Under the pieces are notes generated by a model, which was not told where the DNA came from, did no database searches, and worked only from the letters and a program-made list of their open reading frames with translations. Position numbers and translations under genes: made by a program. This document shows positions 5,937 through 12,131 of a stretch of DNA of 12,131 nt, piece after piece (the stretch's first letter is position 1; the number at the start of each line of letters is the position of its first letter). Source of the DNA: JAYZVT01 sp050248375 (GTDB lineage: Bacteria > Pseudomonadota > Alphaproteobacteria > Rhizobiales > Methyloligellaceae); the NCBI GenBank assembly GCA_050248375.1, contig JBFWSL010000087.1, positions 1-12,131 of the forward strand, given 5' to 3'.

Positions 5937-6808
5937 GACGGCAAGTCGCCGTTGGCGGCGAGCTGCTCGCGGACGGGGCTGGCGGGATAGGTGCCCAGCA
6001 CCTTCACCTCGCTGGAGAAGAAGGACAGTTCCTCCATGGCCAGCCGGACGTTGCGCTCGGCCGGGTGGCCCTCGATGTCCGCATAGAACATGGTGGCGTT
6101 GAAGCTGCCGCCGAGCTGGTAGGATTCCAGCTTGGTCATGTTGACGCCGTTGGTGGCGAAACCGCCCATGGCCTTGTAGAGCGCGGCCGGCACGTTGCGC
6201 ACGCGGAAGATGAAGGTGGTGACGACCGGCCCCTCGCCCGGCTCGGCATCGTCGGGCTCGTTGGCGAGCACCACGAAGCGCGTGGTGTTGTGCCGGGCAT
6301 CCTCGACGTCGCGGGCCAGGATCTCGAGGCCGTAGATCGTGGCCGCCAGCTCCGAGGCGATCGCCGACCTGGTGCGGTCGCCGGATTCCGCGACGATGCG
6401 GGCCGAGCCCGCCGTGTCGGCCTCGGGAACGGGTTTCAGGCCGAATTTGCGGATGGCGTTGCGGCACTGGCCGAGCGCCTGGGTATGGCTCAGCACGCTC
6501 TTCAACTCGCCCATGGTCACGCCCGGCAGGGCCATCAACTGGTGACGGACACGCTCGAAATGTTCGCCGACGATGTAGAGGCCGGAATCGGGCAGCAGGT
6601 GATGGATATCGGCGACACGCCCGGCAACGGAGTTCTCGATCGGTATCATGGCGTAGCGCGCTTCACCGGACTTCACCGCGCCGAGCGCGTCCTCGAAGGT
6701 GGGCATGGGCACCGCCTCGAGATCCGGATAGGCATGGGTGCAGGCCAGGTGCGAATTGGCGCCCGCCTCGCCCTGGTAAACGATCCTGCCTTGTGGAGAA
6801 GTGGCCAT
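5933..6808 (-). CDS. pheA: Prephenate dehydratase with C-terminal ACT domain
   Basis: The enzyme converts prephenate to phenylpyruvate, the committed step to phenylalanine. The 291-residue protein is the monofunctional form without a chorismate mutase domain. Motifs of the catalytic domain are GANSH (16-20), IPIENS (55-60), SHTQALGQC (107-115), DTAGSA (131-136) and the catalytic TRF (176-178) within HNTTRFVVL. The ACT domain, which binds phenylalanine for feedback control, spans about 195-275 and includes GVNMTKLESY (221-230). The classical ESRP motif reads ESYQ here. The ATG at 6808 gives the usual N-terminus; the ribosome binding site is weak (GCGGAAA). kdsB ends 38 bases upstream on the same strand, so the two are probably cotranscribed. 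Confidence 0.96.
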   Translation of the reverse strand: MATSPQGRIVYQGEAGANSHLACTHAYPDLEAVPMPTFEDALGAVKSGEARYAMIPIENSVAGRVADIHHLLPDSGLYIVGEHFERVRHQLMALPGVTMGELKSVLSHTQALGQCRNAIRKFGLKPVPEADTAGSARIVAESGDRTRSAIASELAATIYGLEILARDVEDARHNTTRFVVLANEPDDAEPGEGPVVTTFIFRVRNVPAALYKAMGGFATNGVNMTKLESYQLGGSFNATMFYADIEGHPAERNVRLAMEELSFFSSEVKVLGTYPASPVREQLAANGDLPS

Positions 6809-6846
6809 GATTTCCGCGCCTCGCCCCTTGGCTCGCCGGTTTCGCG

Positions 6847-7587
6847 TCAGGTTCGGGAAGCCAGGAGAGAGCGCGCCCTCTCAAGGTCGGCGGGAGTATC
6901 GACACCCATGGGAACGGTGTCAACGAGGGCCACGTCGATGCGCATGCCGGCCTCCAGGGCGCGCAACTGCTCCAGCTTCTCGCGCTGCTCCAGCCGGGCG
7001 GGCGGCAGCCCGACGAAGCGGTCCAGCGCCTCGCGGCGGAAGGCGTAGAGGCCGATATGGTGCAGCAGGGGTCCCTCGCCCGAAGGGATGGTGGCGCGGG
7101 AGAAATAAAGCGCCCGCAGCAGCCTGTCGCCGGCGACGGGAGTGGCGGCGACCTTGACCACGGCGGGGTCGGTGCGCTCGCGCTCCTCGGTGATGAGGGC
7201 CGCGAGGGTGGCGATATCCGCAGGGGTCTTCTCCAGCACGCCGGCGCAGGTGGCGATCAGGGCGGGGTTAAGCGTGGGCAGGTCGCCCTGAACGTTGACC
7301 ACGACGGAAACCTCGCGCTCCGGGTCGAGCCTGCCGACTGCCTCGTGCACCCGGTCGGACCCGCTCTGGTGGTCCGCACGGGTCATCACCGCCTCGCCGC
7401 CGGCAGCGGTCACCGCGGCGGCGATTTCCGGACTGTCCGTGGCCACCGCCACACGGCCCGCGCCCGAGGCCAGAGCACGCCGCAGGACGTGCACGATCAT
7501 CGGCTGGCCGTTGATGTCGGCCAGCGGCTTGCCCGGCAGGCGGGTGGCCTGCATGCGGGCGGGAATCACGATCAGGGCCCTGGTCAT
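6847..7587 (-). CDS. kdsB: 3-deoxy-manno-octulosonate cytidylyltransferase (CMP-Kdo synthetase)
   Basis: KdsB activates Kdo as CMP-Kdo in the cytoplasm for addition to lipid A, so the organism makes lipopolysaccharide. The 246-residue length is typical. Motifs are IPARxxxTRLPGKPL (8-22) for nucleotide binding, ATDSPEI (49-55), HQSGSDRVHEA (73-83), VVNVQGD (96-102) with the metal-binding aspartate, HHIGLYAFRREAL (176-188) and KLEQLRALEAG (204-214). The ATG at 7587 is chosen because AAGGA lies eight bases upstream and the N-terminus then starts right before IPAR; the frame extends to 7716 but that part would cross the divergent promoter region. It leads a two-gene unit with pheA. Confidence 0.96.
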   Translation of the reverse strand: MTRALIVIPARMQATRLPGKPLADINGQPMIVHVLRRALASGAGRVAVATDSPEIAAAVTAAGGEAVMTRADHQSGSDRVHEAVGRLDPEREVSVVVNVQGDLPTLNPALIATCAGVLEKTPADIATLAALITEERERTDPAVVKVAATPVAGDRLLRALYFSRATIPSGEGPLLHHIGLYAFRREALDRFVGLPPARLEQREKLEQLRALEAGMRIDVALVDTVPMGVDTPADLERARSLLASRT

Positions 7588-7649
7588 CAGATGCGTCCTT
7601 ATGACGCTTTCCGGGCCTTGCGCTGGCGGCTTGCCAAGCTGAAGGCCGG

Positions 7650-7677
7650 TTGCAACAAAGCGCCGACGCTCTATAGT
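7650..7677 (+). promoter_or_regulatory. Probable cytochrome c gene promoter
   Basis: TTGCAA (7650-7655) and TATAGT (7672-7677) are separated by 16 bases. Transcription would begin near 7684, leaving a leader of about 55 bases before the ATG at 7740. Its -10 box overlaps the -10 box of a promoter on the other strand. Confidence 0.5.
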
Positions 7678-7699
7678 CTGCGGCCAAATCCGAAAGCAA
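7670..7699 (-). promoter_or_regulatory. Candidate kdsB-pheA promoter, overlapping the divergent promoter
   Basis: On the minus strand TTGCTT (7699-7694) and TATAGA (7675-7670) are separated by 18 bases. Transcription would begin near 7663, giving a leader of about 75 bases before kdsB. The boxes read away from the cytochrome gene and share the palindromic CTATAG core (7671-7676) with the plus-strand promoter. Confidence 0.42.
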
Positions 7700-7739
7700 G
7701 GCCGGGATTCGCGCAAATTTCCCGGGGGAGCGGGAGCTC

Positions 7740-8459
7740 ATGATAGACAGTTTCGAACTGAACAAGATTATCGGCGGCGTGCTTTTCGCATTGCTGGTGA
7801 TTTTCGGGAGCCGGACGGTCGTCAACATCGTCATGAAGCCCCATGCGCCCGAGAAGCCCGGGTTCGAGGTCGCCGTTCAGGAAGAAGCTCCCACCGACGC
7901 CGGGGCCAAGGCCGAGCCGGAAGTGCCGATCGCGCAACTGCTGCAGAAGGCCACTGTCGAGGCGGGCCAGGCGCAGTTCAAAAAGTGCGCCGCATGCCAC
8001 ACCCCCGACAATGGCGGGCCGAACAAGGTCGGCCCCAATCTTTACGGCATCATCGGACGCGCCGTGGCCAGCCACGAGGGCTTCGCCTATTCCGACGCCA
8101 TGAAGAAGCACGGCGGCAACTGGGACTACGAGAATCTCTCGCACTTCCTGGCCAATCCCAAGAAGGCCGTGCCGGGCACCAAGATGGCCTTCGCCGGCCT
8201 GAAGTCCCAGCAGGTGGCCGACGTACTGATGTATCTGCGCACGCTGGCCGACAGCCCCGCCCCGCTGCCCGAGGTCAAGGCCGAGGCGCCGGCGGCTCCG
8301 GCCGGCGGCGAAGCGGCCCCGGCGCAATCACAGGCTCCCGCCGCACCCGCGGAGCAGGCCCCGGCCCAGCCGGGCGCGCCCGCGGAGTCCGCTCCGGCGG
8401 CGGCGCCCGCGGCTCCGGAAGCAGCGCCTGCCGCCCCGGCCGAGCAGAAGCCGCAGTAA
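7740..8459 (+). CDS. cycM: Membrane-anchored class I cytochrome c (CycM/c552-like) with Ala/Pro-rich tail
   Basis: The 239-residue protein has one N-terminal hydrophobic segment (residues 9-32) that probably stays as a membrane anchor, as there is no clear cleavage site. A charged, proline-rich linker follows. The heme motif CAACH (83-87) attaches one heme c, with H87 as an axial ligand; GPNLYGIIGRAVAS (98-111) and M149 in PGTKMAF (145-151) as the probable second ligand complete a mono-heme class I fold ending near residue 170. This resembles CycM of rhizobia, which passes electrons from the bc1 complex to aa3-type oxidase. Unusually, residues 174-239 are almost all Ala, Pro, Glu and Gln, a low-complexity periplasmic extension. 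The ATG at 7740 has GGAG at 7727-7730. It is divergent from kdsB. Confidence 0.9.
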   Translation: MIDSFELNKIIGGVLFALLVIFGSRTVVNIVMKPHAPEKPGFEVAVQEEAPTDAGAKAEPEVPIAQLLQKATVEAGQAQFKKCAACHTPDNGGPNKVGPNLYGIIGRAVASHEGFAYSDAMKKHGGNWDYENLSHFLANPKKAVPGTKMAFAGLKSQQVADVLMYLRTLADSPAPLPEVKAEAPAAPAGGEAAPAQSQAPAAPAEQAPAQPGAPAESAPAAAPAAPEAAPAAPAEQKPQ

Positions 8460-8477
8460 CAGCCCGCACTTGCGGCG

Positions 8478-8493
8478 GCCGCCCCGCGGCGGC
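8478..8493 (+). terminator. GC-rich hairpin after the cytochrome c gene, possible terminator
   Basis: GCCGCC (8478-8483) and GGCGGC (8488-8493) form a perfect 6-bp stem with a four-base loop, 18 bases after the stop codon. There is no T-run (AAAATG follows), so intrinsic termination is uncertain; it may simply protect the 3' end. Confidence 0.3.
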
Positions 8494-8538
8494 TCGCCAA
8501 AATGTGAGCTTTCCGCGCCAGACGAGGCATATTAGCCT

Positions 8539-8567
8539 TTGCGCAGGTCAGGCAGGGGCTTCATGCT
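8539..8567 (+). promoter_or_regulatory. Candidate yejA promoter
   Basis: TTGCGC (8539-8544) and CATGCT (8562-8567) are 17 bases apart, a moderate match to sigma-70 boxes. The predicted start near 8574 would coincide with the beginning of an inverted repeat at 8575-8617. An alternative TATTAG at 8530-8535 has no good -35. Confidence 0.3.
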
Positions 8568-8574
8568 AACACGA

Positions 8575-8617
8575 AGGCGCCGGTTCGCCGCGCGGGCGAC
8601 CGTGCGGCACGGCGCCT
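8575..8617 (+). repeat. Inverted repeat in the yejA leader
   Basis: AGGCGCCG (8575-8582) and CGGCGCCT (8610-8617) are perfect 8-bp complements. Between them TCGCC and GGCGA (8585-8589/8595-8599) can form an inner hairpin. The folded leader ends about 34 bases before the yejA start codon. It matches no riboswitch that I recognise, and such stems arise easily in GC-rich DNA. The 8460-8651 gap otherwise holds only the hairpin at 8478-8493 and weak promoter boxes. Confidence 0.4.
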
Positions 8618-8651
8618 GAAACACGCGGAAAACCGCTGACAGGACTCCCGA

Positions 8652-10502
8652 ATGACACGGCTTTCGTCCCTACTGGCCCTTTCCCTTTTCGCCGCCGTCG
8701 CGCTTTCCTCCGCGGCCGGAGCCGACGAACGCAAGTGGCACCATGCCCTCTCGCTGCTGGGCGAACCGGCCTATCCGGCCGACTTCAAGCATTTCGACTT
8801 CGTCAATCCGGACGCGCCCAAGGGCGGCACGGTGCGCCTGCACTCCATCGGCACCTTCGATTCCCTGAACCAGTTCATCGTCAAGGGCAACGCCGAGGGG
8901 CGTATCGGACTGATCTACGACACGCTCATGGCGGGCAGCGCCGACGAACCCTCCACCGAATACGGCCTGATCGCGGAATCCGTCTCCTATCCGGAGGACT
9001 TCTCCTCCGTCACCTTCCGGTTGCGCAAGGAAGCGCGCTTCCATGACGGCGAGCCGGTCAAGCCGGAGGACGTCGTCTACAGCCTCGACGCCATCCGCAA
9101 TGTCAGCCCCGGCTTCGCCTTCTATTACAAGAATGTGGAGAAGGCGGAGAAAACCGGCGAGAACGAGGTCACGTTCCATTTCGACGTGAAGGGCAACCGC
9201 GAACTGCCGCTGATCGTGGGGCAACTGCCCGTGCTGCCGATGCACTACTGGACCGGCAAGGACGCGAACGGAGCCAGCCGCGACCTTTCCAAGACCACGC
9301 TGGAGCCGCCGCTGGGAAACAGCGTCTACCGCGTCAAGGAAGTGCAGGCGGGACGCTACGTCGTCTACGAGCGGGTGAAGGACTACTGGGGCAAGGACCT
9401 GCCGGTCTATCGCGGACAATGGAATTTCGACGAGATCCGGGTGGAGTATTTCCGCGACGCGACAGTCGCCTTCGAGGCCTTCAAGGCCGGCCAGATCGAT
9501 TACTATGTGGACAACAGCTCCAAGAACTGGGCGACCGCCTACGACATCCCGCAAGTGGCGAAGGGCTGGATCAGGAAGCAGGAAATCAAGCTGGACATAC
9601 CCGCCCCCATGCAGTCCTTCGCGTTCAATATCCGGCGGGGCAAGTTTTCCGATGCGCGGGTGCGGCAGGCCTTCAACCTCGCCTTCGATTTCGAAGGCTC
9701 CAACGAGCGCCTCTTCTACGGCCAGTATGAGCGCGTCTCGTCCTACTTCGAGAATACCGAGATGGCGGCGCGCGGCCTGCCCCAGGGCCGCGAGCTGGAA
9801 ATCCTGAACGAGGTGAAGGACGAGGTCCCGCCCGAGGTGTTCACCCAGGAGTTCAGGAACCCGGCCACGCCCGACCAGGGCGCCTTGCGCAAGAACCTGC
9901 GCGAGGCGGCGAAACTGCTGCGCGAGGCGGGCTACGAGGTGAAGAACGGCGTGCTGACCGACAGCAGGTCCAGAGAGAAATTCACCGTCGAGTTCCTGCT
10001 GCAGTCGCCGCTGTTCGAGCGCATCGTTAATCCCTATGCGCAGAACCTGAAGCGGCTCGGCATCGAGTCCAGCATCCGTATCGTGGACAGCTCCCAATAC
10101 CGCCAGCGGGAGGATAGCTTCGACTTCGACATCGTCGTGGGCGTGTTCCCGCAGTCCCATTCGCCCGGCAACGAGCAGCGCGAATTCTGGGGCTCAGAGG
10201 CCGCCGACCGGGAGGGCAGCCGCAACATCATCGGCATCAAGAACCCGGCGGTGGACAAGCTGATCGACAAGGTGATCTTCGCCAGGAGCCGTGAGGAACT
10301 GGTCGCCGCCTGCCGCGCGCTCGACCGGGTGCTGCTGTGGAACCATTACGTGGTTCCGCAGTGGTACTCGCCCTTCTCGCGCGTCGCCTACTGGAACCGC
10401 TACGGCCAGCCGGAAAAGCTGCCGTCGCAGTCGGTGAGCTTCTCGCAGATCTGGTGGCTGGACGCGGACAAGGCGGCCAAGCTCGCCGCCGAGGCGAAAT
10501 AA
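8652..10502 (+). CDS. yejA: YejA-type periplasmic peptide-binding protein of an ABC transporter (first copy)
   Basis: This 616-residue protein starts with a Sec signal peptide: positive MTR, a hydrophobic core to about residue 20, and an A-G-A site so that cleavage likely falls between A24 and D25. The mature part is a family 5 (oligopeptide/dipeptide type) solute-binding protein. Family marks are the early YPADFKHFDFVNPDAPKGG segment typical of YejA, the FHDGEPVKPEDVVYSLD block, and DYWGKDLPV...NFDEIRVEYFRD. In E. coli YejABEF imports microcin C; in some alphaproteobacteria related Yej systems import muropeptides. The ATG at 8652 follows AGGA. Its TAA stop shares its last base with the ATG of a second yejA-like gene, so the two are coupled. 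Specific ligand unknown. Confidence 0.92.
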   Translation: MTRLSSLLALSLFAAVALSSAAGADERKWHHALSLLGEPAYPADFKHFDFVNPDAPKGGTVRLHSIGTFDSLNQFIVKGNAEGRIGLIYDTLMAGSADEPSTEYGLIAESVSYPEDFSSVTFRLRKEARFHDGEPVKPEDVVYSLDAIRNVSPGFAFYYKNVEKAEKTGENEVTFHFDVKGNRELPLIVGQLPVLPMHYWTGKDANGASRDLSKTTLEPPLGNSVYRVKEVQAGRYVVYERVKDYWGKDLPVYRGQWNFDEIRVEYFRDATVAFEAFKAGQIDYYVDNSSKNWATAYDIPQVAKGWIRKQEIKLDIPAPMQSFAFNIRRGKFSDARVRQAFNLAFDFEGSNERLFYGQYERVSSYFENTEMAARGLPQGRELEILNEVKDEVPPEVFTQEFRNPATPDQGALRKNLREAAKLLREAGYEVKNGVLTDSRSREKFTVEFLLQSPLFERIVNPYAQNLKRLGIESSIRIVDSSQYRQREDSFDFDIVVGVFPQSHSPGNEQREFWGSEAADREGSRNIIGIKNPAVDKLIDKVIFARSREELVAACRALDRVLLWNHYVVPQWYSPFSRVAYWNRYGQPEKLPSQSVSFSQIWWLDADKAAKLAAEAK

Positions 10503-12131
10503 TGGGGACGGCGCTTGCCCGGCTTGTGTTCCGGACGGCAGCGGCCACCCTCCTCTTCTGCCTTTGCCTCGCCACCGCGCAGGCGGGCGAGCGCCGCCAC
10601 GGGCTCTCGGCCTTCGGCGAACTCGCCTACCCGGCCGGTTTCAAGCATTTCAAATACGTCAACCCCGACGCGCCCAAAGGCGGACGGCTTTCCATGATCG
10701 GCACGGCCGGGGTGATCACCTTCAACAGCCTGAACGCCTTCATCGTGAAGGGCGACGCGGCGCAGGGGCTGGAATACCTGTTCGACAGCCTGATGACGCG
10801 CGCGGACGACGAGCCGGACGCGGTCTACGGCCTCGTGGCGGAAGCGGCGGAGCTGGCGGACGACGGCAAGTCGGCGACCTTTCACCTGCGGCCGCAGGCG
10901 CGCTTCTCGGACGGGACCCCGGTTACCGCCGGCGACGTGGTGTTCTCCTTCGACATCCTGAAGGAGAAGGGCGACCCGCGCATCCAGCTCTCGCTGCGGG
11001 ACGTGGCGAGCGCCACAGCCGTGGATGCGACGACCGTGCGCTACGAGTTCAGCGGCGATCTGGTGCGCGACCTGCCGCTGATCGTCGCCGGGCTGCCAAT
11101 CCTTTCGAAAGCCTACTACGCCACGCGGCCCTTCGACGAGACCACCATGGAGCCGCCGCTCGGCAGCGGCCCCTACAAGGTGGGCGCACTCTCGCAGGGG
11201 CGCTACATCACCTATGTGCGCCGCGACGACTACTGGGGCAAGGACCTGCCGGTGAACAGGGGCCGGTTCAACTTCGACGAGCTGCGCTACGAGTATTTCC
11301 GGGACCGCACGGCGGAGTTCGAGGCGCTGAAAGCGGGCGAGTACGACCTGCGCGAGGAGTTCACCTCCAAGACCTGGGCGACGGAATACAGGATTCCGCA
11401 AGTGACGTCGGGCAAGATGATCCTCGCCACGTTGCCCGATGAACGGCCATCGGGCACGCAGGGTTTCTTCATCAACACGCGGCGCGAGAAATTCTCCGAC
11501 CCGCGGGTGCGTCAGGCGCTGGACTACGCCTTCGACTTCGAATGGACGAACAAGAACCAGTTTCACGAACTCTACAAGCGCACCCATTCCTATTTCGAGA
11601 ACTCCGTGATGAAGGCGGAAGGCCCTCCCTCGCCGGAGGAACTGGCCCTGCTGGAGCCGTTCAGGGGCAAGCTGCCGGAGACCATGTTCGGACCGGCCTA
11701 CCTGCCGCCGGTTTCCGACGGTTCCGGGCAGGACCGCAAGCTGCTCAGGCAAGCGGGCAAGCTGCTGTCGGACGCCGGCTGGACGATCAAGGACGGCAGA
11801 CGCGTCAACGCCAGCGGGCGGCAGCTCGACGTCGAGGTGCTGACCTTCTCCCCGACCTTCGAGCGCATCATCGCGCCATGGGTGAAGAACCTGAAGATCC
11901 TGGGCATCGACGCCCGCATGCGGCTGGTGGACCCGGCGCAATACCAGAGCCGCCTCAAGGCCTTCGACTTCGACATCACCACCCAGCGCTACGTCATGAG
12001 CATGACACCGGGGGCGGAACTGCGCGCCTTCTTCGGCTCGCAGTCGGCGGCGGCCGCGGGGAGCCAGAACCTGGCCGGGGTGTCGGACCCGGCGGTGGAC
12101 GCCCTCATCGACCATATCCTCCTGGCCAAAA
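10502..12131 (+). CDS. yejA: Second YejA-type periplasmic peptide-binding protein (3' end beyond window)
   Basis: The ATG at 10502-10504 overlaps the TAA of the preceding gene by one base, with GAGG at 10491-10494 as ribosome binding site. The frame stays open for 543 codons to the window edge. A signal peptide is clear: MGTALARLVFR, a hydrophobic stretch, then A-Q-A at 26-28 with likely cleavage before G29. It shares many blocks with the first copy: YPAGFKHFKYVNPDAPKGG, SDGTPVTAGDVVFSFD, EPPLGSGPYKVG, DDYWGKDLPVNRGRFNFDELRYEYFRD and REKFSDPRVRQALDYAFDFEW. It is therefore a paralogue from an old duplication, and the divergence suggests a different ligand range. Permease genes (yejB, yejE) and an ATPase (yejF) would be expected just beyond the right edge. 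Based on the first copy, roughly 60-70 residues are missing. Confidence 0.92.
   Translation, partial: MGTALARLVFRTAAATLLFCLCLATAQAGERRHGLSAFGELAYPAGFKHFKYVNPDAPKGGRLSMIGTAGVITFNSLNAFIVKGDAAQGLEYLFDSLMTRADDEPDAVYGLVAEAAELADDGKSATFHLRPQARFSDGTPVTAGDVVFSFDILKEKGDPRIQLSLRDVASATAVDATTVRYEFSGDLVRDLPLIVAGLPILSKAYYATRPFDETTMEPPLGSGPYKVGALSQGRYITYVRRDDYWGKDLPVNRGRFNFDELRYEYFRDRTAEFEALKAGEYDLREEFTSKTWATEYRIPQVTSGKMILATLPDERPSGTQGFFINTRREKFSDPRVRQALDYAFDFEWTNKNQFHELYKRTHSYFENSVMKAEGPPSPEELALLEPFRGKLPETMFGPAYLPPVSDGSGQDRKLLRQAGKLLSDAGWTIKDGRRVNASGRQLDVEVLTFSPTFERIIAPWVKNLKILGIDARMRLVDPAQYQSRLKAFDFDITTQRYVMSMTPGAELRAFFGSQSAAAAGSQNLAGVSDPAVDALIDHILLAK

Noticed and set aside
7588..7716. N-terminal extension of kdsB
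   Set aside because: It would cross the divergent promoter region and add a non-family N-terminus; AAGGA before the ATG at 7587 fits better.
8670..10160. Long open frame (496 codons) on the minus strand opposite the first yejA gene
   Set aside because: The plus strand carries a clear signal peptide and YejA blocks. The antisense frame is rich in H, L, V, G, R and D with no recognisable motif, as expected from reading GC-rich codons backwards.
10400..12115. 571-codon open frame on the minus strand over the second yejA gene
   Set aside because: The plus-strand frame from 10502 is open to the window edge, has a signal peptide, and is clearly homologous to the preceding gene. The antisense frame also crosses the yejA-yejA junction and has no domain.

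Overview
The window is GC-rich and codes densely on both strands. It looks like part of an alphaproteobacterial chromosome, probably Hyphomicrobiales/Rhizobiales-like. Evidence for this is the 4.5S RNA (ffs)-dnaX-ybaB-recR run, a DnaX of the alphaproteobacterial type that lacks most zinc-ligand cysteines, kdsB-pheA divergent from a CycM-like membrane-anchored cytochrome c, and a tandem yejA pair. The placement rests on gene content and family features recalled from knowledge, not on a database search. I see no insertion sequence, prophage, CRISPR array or tRNA.

Layout. 3-746 (+): C-terminal half of an AmpG-like muropeptide permease, cut by the left edge, followed by a probable terminator. 950-1330 (+): a small phasin-like protein. 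1347-1449: a compound palindromic repeat between convergent genes. 1472-4397 (-): a DNA-maintenance cluster read as ffs (SRP RNA), dnaX, ybaB, recR. 4509-5471 (+): nudC, divergent from ffs. 5517-5905 (+): two ACGG-looped hairpins forming a guanidine-II (mini-ykkC) riboswitch, followed by the guanidinium exporter gene gdx/sugE. 5902-5936: an inverted repeat holding the stop codons of both gdx and the convergent pheA. 5933-7587 (-): kdsB then pheA. 7740-8459 (+): membrane-anchored cytochrome c with an Ala/Pro-rich tail, divergent from kdsB. 8652-12131 (+): two tandem YejA-type solute-binding proteins sharing one base; the second runs off the right edge.

How the genes fit together. Most genes are housekeeping: replication and recombination (dnaX, ybaB, recR), protein targeting (ffs), NAD/RNA-cap turnover (nudC), phenylalanine synthesis (pheA), LPS Kdo activation (kdsB) and respiration (cytochrome c). 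Two themes stand out. One is a complete guanidine sensing and export module (riboswitch plus Gdx). The other is envelope or peptide import, with an AmpG-like permease and a YejA pair in one 12 kb stretch; in some alphaproteobacteria Yej-type ABC transporters take up muropeptides. The least-explained structure is the 1347-1449 repeat: two inverted 37-bp units whose stem differences are all compensatory, so the fold itself appears to be under selection.
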